Assembly: GCF_001968815.1 (NCBI RefSeq)
Contig: NZ_MIEQ01000040.1
Location: 1 to 64,000, forward strand
Origin: Motiliproteus sp. MSK22-1
GTDB lineage: Bacteria > Pseudomonadota > Gammaproteobacteria > Pseudomonadales > Balneatricaceae
Direction of reading: 5' to 3'
DNA: 64,000 nucleotides
A program made the position numbers and the translations under genes. Of this stretch, positions 60,215 through 64,000 are shown piece by piece. Numbering within the stretch: the stretch's first letter is position 1; each line of letters starts with the position of its first letter. The notes beneath the pieces were generated by a model. The model did not search any database and was not told where the DNA came from. It worked only from the letters and a program-made list of their open reading frames with translations.

Positions 60215-63127
60215 ATGTACACGGACTTCAGCACTGTACAACTGTTTAGCCAAAGATTCAGACGAATAATCTGTCGCTTGGTTGTGTTTCTGTTTACCTT
60301 CGTTTACTACTCACCTTCAGTACACGCCGTTTATTTAAAAGCAACGGAAAATAATGTGCCTGCTGTTAATCTGTTGGAGAACTACAATCCTCTGGGTGCA
60401 CACCTCATAAGCATCCGTAAGGATCTCGAGCAGATTCTTAAACAACTTCAGGTCGACACGGATATTAAGGAACAGCAGGTTGCGATTGAGACAAAACTGA
60501 ATACTCTAGCCGATATGAAGCGGCACTGGCTTGAAACTTTGGATCAACAGTATGCTGATCTTGAAAGCAGTTTGTCTAAGGGTAAAAAAGATCATTTCCA
60601 AAAAAACAGAATGGAGTTAATAACCCGCTTTTCTCAAGTAGAAAACCAAGTTAATTCTTTTATCAAGACGGATATTGCTACTCTTCAATCACCAAAAACT
60701 TTACAGGCATATAAAGCATCAGTTATCCAAACCATCCAACAACTCGGCAATGGACAGTTTCAACGGAGTGCCCAATCCTCTGATGCAGGTTTCGATTTCA
60801 TTACGCCCCCTCCCCGCAACATCCATACACAGCTCAGTCAGGTTCAAGCGTTAGTCGGGTATGTTGGAGAGCCAGCCGTGGACGCCTCCGCCTACCTTCA
60901 ACAGAACTCAGAGATTCAATTTACCCCAGAGATCATCCAGACAGTGGAGAGCATTGGGAACAACCCGATAGAATTATATAACTGGATCCATAATGAAATT
61001 AATTGGATTCCAAGCTATGGCTCAATACAGGGAGCAGATAGCGTTCTAAGTACCAAGCAGGGCAACGCCTTTGATACAGCCAGCCTACTGATTGCTTTGT
61101 ATCGTTATGCAGGTATTCCAGCTCGTTACGTCTATGGTGTAAAAACCTTTAGCGCTGAAGAAATGAAAAATTGGGTCGGTGGTGTTGATAACCCAGCAGC
61201 TGTTCAGAACCTACTAAGCCAAGGTGGCATTCCCCATATAGCAAGTACACGCGGTGGTGACATCGAACAGTTTAAGATGGAACATGTTTGGGTAGAGGCC
61301 AAATTAGAGGGCGACACTTGGACTGCGCTGGACCCCAGTTTTAAACAATACGTGTTTCATGAGGGGGATGACTTAAAAAATAAAGTTCCGTTTGATGCCC
61401 AAGGGCTTATTGCAGCCATTGAGACGAGCACTGAACAGAATGAAGCTGAGGGCTGGGTTCGGGGGTTAGATCCAGTGGTCGTAAAAGAGCGTATTGATCA
61501 GTACCAAATTCAGGTAAAGAGCTACTTGGAGTCACTGCCTGAAGGCACTACTCTAGGGGATCTCACTGGCTACAAAGACATTATTCCGAGTGAAGTCTCA
61601 AGCATTAATGAATTATCTGACCTTTCCAGCGATATTCAATTTCAACAACCGCTACCGAGCTTCAATGAGAATTTGAGATACCGTTTTATAGTTGATCTTG
61701 GTACTGCTTTTAACAGTCTATACGCAAACACTACCTACGGTAGCCAAATCTTTCAGTACAAAGCGGATACCACTCAATTGGCGGGAAAGAACATAGCGCT
61801 GTCTTTTAGACCGGCGACCACAGAAGATGAGCTTATTCTTAATAATTCACTGCCTGCTCCTGTCAATGAACTCAGTGATTTACCGAGCAGCCTGCCTGCA
61901 CACCTTGTCAATGTGGTGGGTGAATTGACAGTCGATGGAGTCGTGGTCGCTCAAACTGGAGCTATACCCTTTGGTGATGAAGTAGCATTAAGACTGGGTT
62001 ATCAAGCCCCCCAACAGCAATGGAAATATAGTGAGAACTTTCTTATCGCCGGTGAATACCATGCTATTGGCTTGGATTTACAGGGTGCGAGTAAAAAGCA
62101 GCTTGAACGGATCAAAGATGGGTTAGAGAACGCTGCAACCAAGCTTGAGGCTGAGGAGTTTGGTAGTTTAACCAAACACAATAGCATGGGCTTGGTGATG
62201 CAAACCGGTATTCACGGATATTTTGCTAATCTAGACATCATGGATCAATTAGCAGCACCGTTATCCAAGGTCGTTAGCTATCGTGCGCCCTCGTTTGGTC
62301 GTTTTTCAACAAACATACAAGTGAGTTACTCTTGGGGTATTCCCCAGGTCGTCCATTTTTCAGGTCTGATGATGGATATTGATCGTGTGCAGTCAAATAA
62401 TGAGAGCCGTTATAACTGCTATGACGATTGGCTGGCGTTTAACATCAACAGCGGAATGCAAAGCTCGGCGTATGAGCACCTTATTCCAGAAATGCTATTT
62501 TCCACTGAAGATAATTCAGTTGAGGCAGTAAGTGCTGTCAAAGCTTTATCGGTGGCGAGTGCTGAAGGGCAGAAAATATTTCGCTTAACCAGCGATAATG
62601 CGGATCAACTGTCATCACTTCAAATGGATACAGGTGTTCGGAGTGAAATCCAAAGTGCCTTAAATCAGGGACTGGAGGTCACCGTGCATGAAATGGAAGT
62701 AAACTATGCGGGGTGGCAGGGAACTGGGTATATTGTTTTAGATCCGGATGTTGGTGTTGGGGCATATAAAATTAGTAGTGGGGCTAGTGGAGGGTGGGTA
62801 GAAACTGCGTTGGATTCGCTGCTAGGATTAGTCGGTATTGATGTCAATTCAGATAACGTAATATCAGTATTTTTGTCTGCTATTGAAGCATTTATTGATA
62901 GTGTGAACCAGAGGCTTTCTACACAAGAAACTATTTTTTTAGTAATGGCAGCAGTTATTTCAGCAATCATTATGGCAATAGTAATGTACGCACTCTTTAT
63001 AACTCTAGTCGGAATTGGAGCAATGACTGGTGCATCGGCAGGCCTGCTAATTAGGTTTGTAGGTGCAATGATGGCGGTATATGCAGGCGTCGTTTTATTT
63101 TCTCGACCAACCGTAATTCATGATTAG
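60215..63127 (+). CDS. Transglutaminase-fold exported protein lacking the catalytic cysteine
   Basis: 970 residues from the ATG at 60215 (GGGAG eight bases upstream; the frame extends back into the preceding gene). Signal peptide ending VHA (38), a coiled-coil region (about 60-170), and a transglutaminase core (about 240-380). The core reads GNAFDTASLLIALYRYAGIPARYVYG, with alanine 285 where the catalytic cysteine should be, but H357 (EHVWVEA) and D373 (ALDPSF) are kept. A beta-rich region with GYIVLDPDVGVGAYKIS precedes two C-terminal membrane helices (about 907-965). Sixteen bases after the giant gene, so co-transcribed. Similar proteins often accompany RHS-type genes (from memory). The last 60 residues are repeated as a decayed copy downstream. 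Confidence 0.8.
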   Translation: MYTDFSTVQLFSQRFRRIICRLVVFLFTFVYYSPSVHAVYLKATENNVPAVNLLENYNPLGAHLISIRKDLEQILKQLQVDTDIKEQQVAIETKLNTLADMKRHWLETLDQQYADLESSLSKGKKDHFQKNRMELITRFSQVENQVNSFIKTDIATLQSPKTLQAYKASVIQTIQQLGNGQFQRSAQSSDAGFDFITPPPRNIHTQLSQVQALVGYVGEPAVDASAYLQQNSEIQFTPEIIQTVESIGNNPIELYNWIHNEINWIPSYGSIQGADSVLSTKQGNAFDTASLLIALYRYAGIPARYVYGVKTFSAEEMKNWVGGVDNPAAVQNLLSQGGIPHIASTRGGDIEQFKMEHVWVEAKLEGDTWTALDPSFKQYVFHEGDDLKNKVPFDAQGLIAAIETSTEQNEAEGWVRGLDPVVVKERIDQYQIQVKSYLESLPEGTTLGDLTGYKDIIPSEVSSINELSDLSSDIQFQQPLPSFNENLRYRFIVDLGTAFNSLYANTTYGSQIFQYKADTTQLAGKNIALSFRPATTEDELILNNSLPAPVNELSDLPSSLPAHLVNVVGELTVDGVVVAQTGAIPFGDEVALRLGYQAPQQQWKYSENFLIAGEYHAIGLDLQGASKKQLERIKDGLENAATKLEAEEFGSLTKHNSMGLVMQTGIHGYFANLDIMDQLAAPLSKVVSYRAPSFGRFSTNIQVSYSWGIPQVVHFSGLMMDIDRVQSNNESRYNCYDDWLAFNINSGMQSSAYEHLIPEMLFSTEDNSVEAVSAVKALSVASAEGQKIFRLTSDNADQLSSLQMDTGVRSEIQSALNQGLEVTVHEMEVNYAGWQGTGYIVLDPDVGVGAYKISSGASGGWVETALDSLLGLVGIDVNSDNVISVFLSAIEAFIDSVNQRLSTQETIFLVMAAVISAIIMAIVMYALFITLVGIGAMTGASAGLLIRFVGAMMAVYAGVVLFSRPTVIHD

Positions 63128-63142
63128 TACTAGTTGGTGAAT

Positions 63143-63595
63143 ATGTTAACTTATATTGTAGAAAAAATGGTATACAGAGTTTCAAAAGAACGTCACTTAT
63201 CAATGCTAGCTTTGGGAGGCGTTATTTTTGTAATTGGATGCTATATGTTGCTAAGTGCTGAAATTTTGTATGGGATTGTTCTTTTGATTTATGGAGCTAT
63301 TAGTGTTGTACTGAGTATTATTTTTTTAAAAATGCATCAACATAAATATGAATCAATAGGCTTTAAGAAAAAAAGTTTGATAAAAGAAATTTTTTTATTA
63401 TCTGCTGTTATAGTTTTTATGGTATTTAATTTGATTGGAGCAGTAAGTTCTTTTCAATATGGGTTAAATAAATTAGGATCAGCTATATTAGCATTATCTA
63501 TAGGGGTGTTTGTTTTTGCTTCCTGGCGTGATAGGTTTTTGTTTTTGACTGTTTTGTTATTTATTGGAGTTGGTTTGATCGAGCTTTGGCGATAA
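63143..63595 (+). CDS. Small AT-rich multi-spanning membrane protein
   Basis: About 150 residues with four to five hydrophobic helices (approximate residues 20-38, 42-60, 82-104, 112-126, 131-147) and basic loops. No known family recognised. The DNA is much richer in AT than upstream genes, as is the following 400 bp. It starts 15 bp after the transglutaminase-like gene; the frame opens at a TTG 63134 but the ATG at 63143 is preferred. Its position between a membrane-ended effector-like tail and a decayed copy of that tail would fit an immunity-type protein, which is inference only. Confidence 0.6.
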   Translation: MLTYIVEKMVYRVSKERHLSMLALGGVIFVIGCYMLLSAEILYGIVLLIYGAISVVLSIIFLKMHQHKYESIGFKKKSLIKEIFLLSAVIVFMVFNLIGAVSSFQYGLNKLGSAILALSIGVFVFASWRDRFLFLTVLLFIGVGLIELWR

Positions 63596-64000
63596 TAAAA
63601 ACTATGTATATTATATGTGAGAAATTTAATATAAAAACAATGCAATGGTTTTGTTTTTTTATTAGTATTAACTATGCTTTTTCATTTATGGGCTTTAGAC
63701 GTCCTGAGTGTGTTTTCGAAATAATTTTTACGTAATAGCGGTAGTTATTTAAGAAATAATCATGGCAATAGTAATGTATGTGTTTTTATAACTCTAGTCG
63801 ATATTTTATAAATTACAGGTACATCAGAAAACCTGATAATTTAAGTTCAGGTGCGAAGGAGATGGTATATTCAATTGTCGTTTTATTTTATATACCAATA
63901 ATAAATATTCATTTTTTTAAAAATTATCCTTGAAATAATAGTTTTAATTGTGCAATGCTTGCATGAAAATCGTTTATACTTTCACTATGCTTCAGGCTAT
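63596..64000. other. AT-rich terminal region
   Basis: Apart from the decayed gene fragment at 63720-63890, the 405 bp to the window end are strongly AT-rich, with long T and A runs and no convincing ORF. A following gene may lie beyond the window. Confidence 0.6.
63720..63890 (+). pseudogene. Decayed duplicate of the 3' end of the transglutaminase-like gene
   Basis: The sequence aligns with 62930-63105 at an offset of about 790 bp. Near-identical segments are ATGGCAATAGTAATGTA, TTATAACTCTAGTCG, GGTGCATC/GGTACATC, CCTGCTAATT/CCTGATAATT and GTCGTTTTATTTT. Stop codons and single-base gaps break the frame. The remnant corresponds to the C-terminal membrane helices of the upstream protein. Confidence 0.8.

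Noticed and set aside
1-64000. tRNA genes, CRISPR arrays, IS transposases, prophage genes
   Set aside because: Looked for and not seen. T-loop-like strings such as GATTCGAACCCC near 46086 lie inside coding sequence and lack a cloverleaf.
63596-64000. Gene after the small membrane protein
   Set aside because: Reading frames are short and interrupted; the recognisable part is only a broken copy of the upstream gene's 3' end.

Overview
The window looks like chromosomal DNA of a marine, Oceanospirillales/Pseudomonadales-type gammaproteobacterium. Supporting signs are the gene order yfjD-ypjD // ffh-rpsP-rimM-trmD-rplS, then xerD-dsbC, hom-thrC and recJ (an order I know from Pseudomonas relatives), the AGCS amino-acid symporter, the REC-DUF3369-HD-GYP response regulator and a PEP-CTERM protein. 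The genus cannot be fixed from the sequence alone.

Layout. 1-770: the 3' end of a 5S rRNA gene closing an rrn operon, followed by three structured repeats built on the 5S tail, one decayed 5S copy and several terminators. 830-6809: an HDOD protein, an orphan TfpX/TfpZ-like protein, a NIF3/CutA-like protein, a Nudix hydrolase, a gamma-carbonic anhydrase, and a CorB-like and a CcsA-like membrane protein. 7030-21557: the conserved housekeeping block (ffh, rpsP, rimM, trmD, rplS, xerD, dsbC, hom, thrC, recJ) with a PilZ protein, a TRIC-family channel, an AGCS symporter and a DUF218 protein between them; a palindrome of about 184 bp lies at 13610-13793. 21644-25169: a divergent histidine kinase and HD-GYP response regulator. 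25277-29027: ETF-ubiquinone oxidoreductase and etfBA, divergent.

29334-49496: an acyl-CoA and anaerobic aromatic catabolism island. Rightward genes encode an acyl-CoA dehydrogenase, a CoA-transferase, an acyl-CoA ligase and a thioesterase. A long leftward operon starting at 45515 encodes Had, Oah, Dch, the four subunits of a Thauera-type ATP-dependent benzoyl-CoA reductase (BcrC, B, A, D), its ferredoxin, a double-GNAT protein, an SDR, a LiuR-like MerR regulator and a ferritin-like protein. Divergent from it are a beta-ketothiolase, a BzdR/BoxR-type regulator (HTH plus shikimate-kinase-like domain) and an MBL-fold hydrolase. Together these can take benzoyl-CoA through dearomatisation and ring cleavage to 3-hydroxypimelyl-CoA. 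Electrons from the acyl-CoA dehydrogenase can reach quinone through the neighbouring ETF system. No benzoate-CoA ligase, ferredoxin-reducing oxidoreductase or transporter is visible in the window. ACGT-ACGT palindromes lie upstream of the acyl-CoA dehydrogenase, the bcr operon and the merR gene, and suggest one shared regulator.

49757-64000: a secreted-protein region. It holds a PEP-CTERM-like protein, a 3157-residue mosaic exoprotein (CxxCH site, propeller, cyclase-type repeats, PKD, putative Ig repeats, two FG-GAP/CARDB blocks), a transglutaminase-fold protein without the catalytic cysteine, and a small AT-rich membrane protein. These are followed by a decayed duplicate of the transglutaminase gene's 3' end. 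That last arrangement resembles the orphan-tail layout of polymorphic toxin/immunity loci and is the least explained part of the window.
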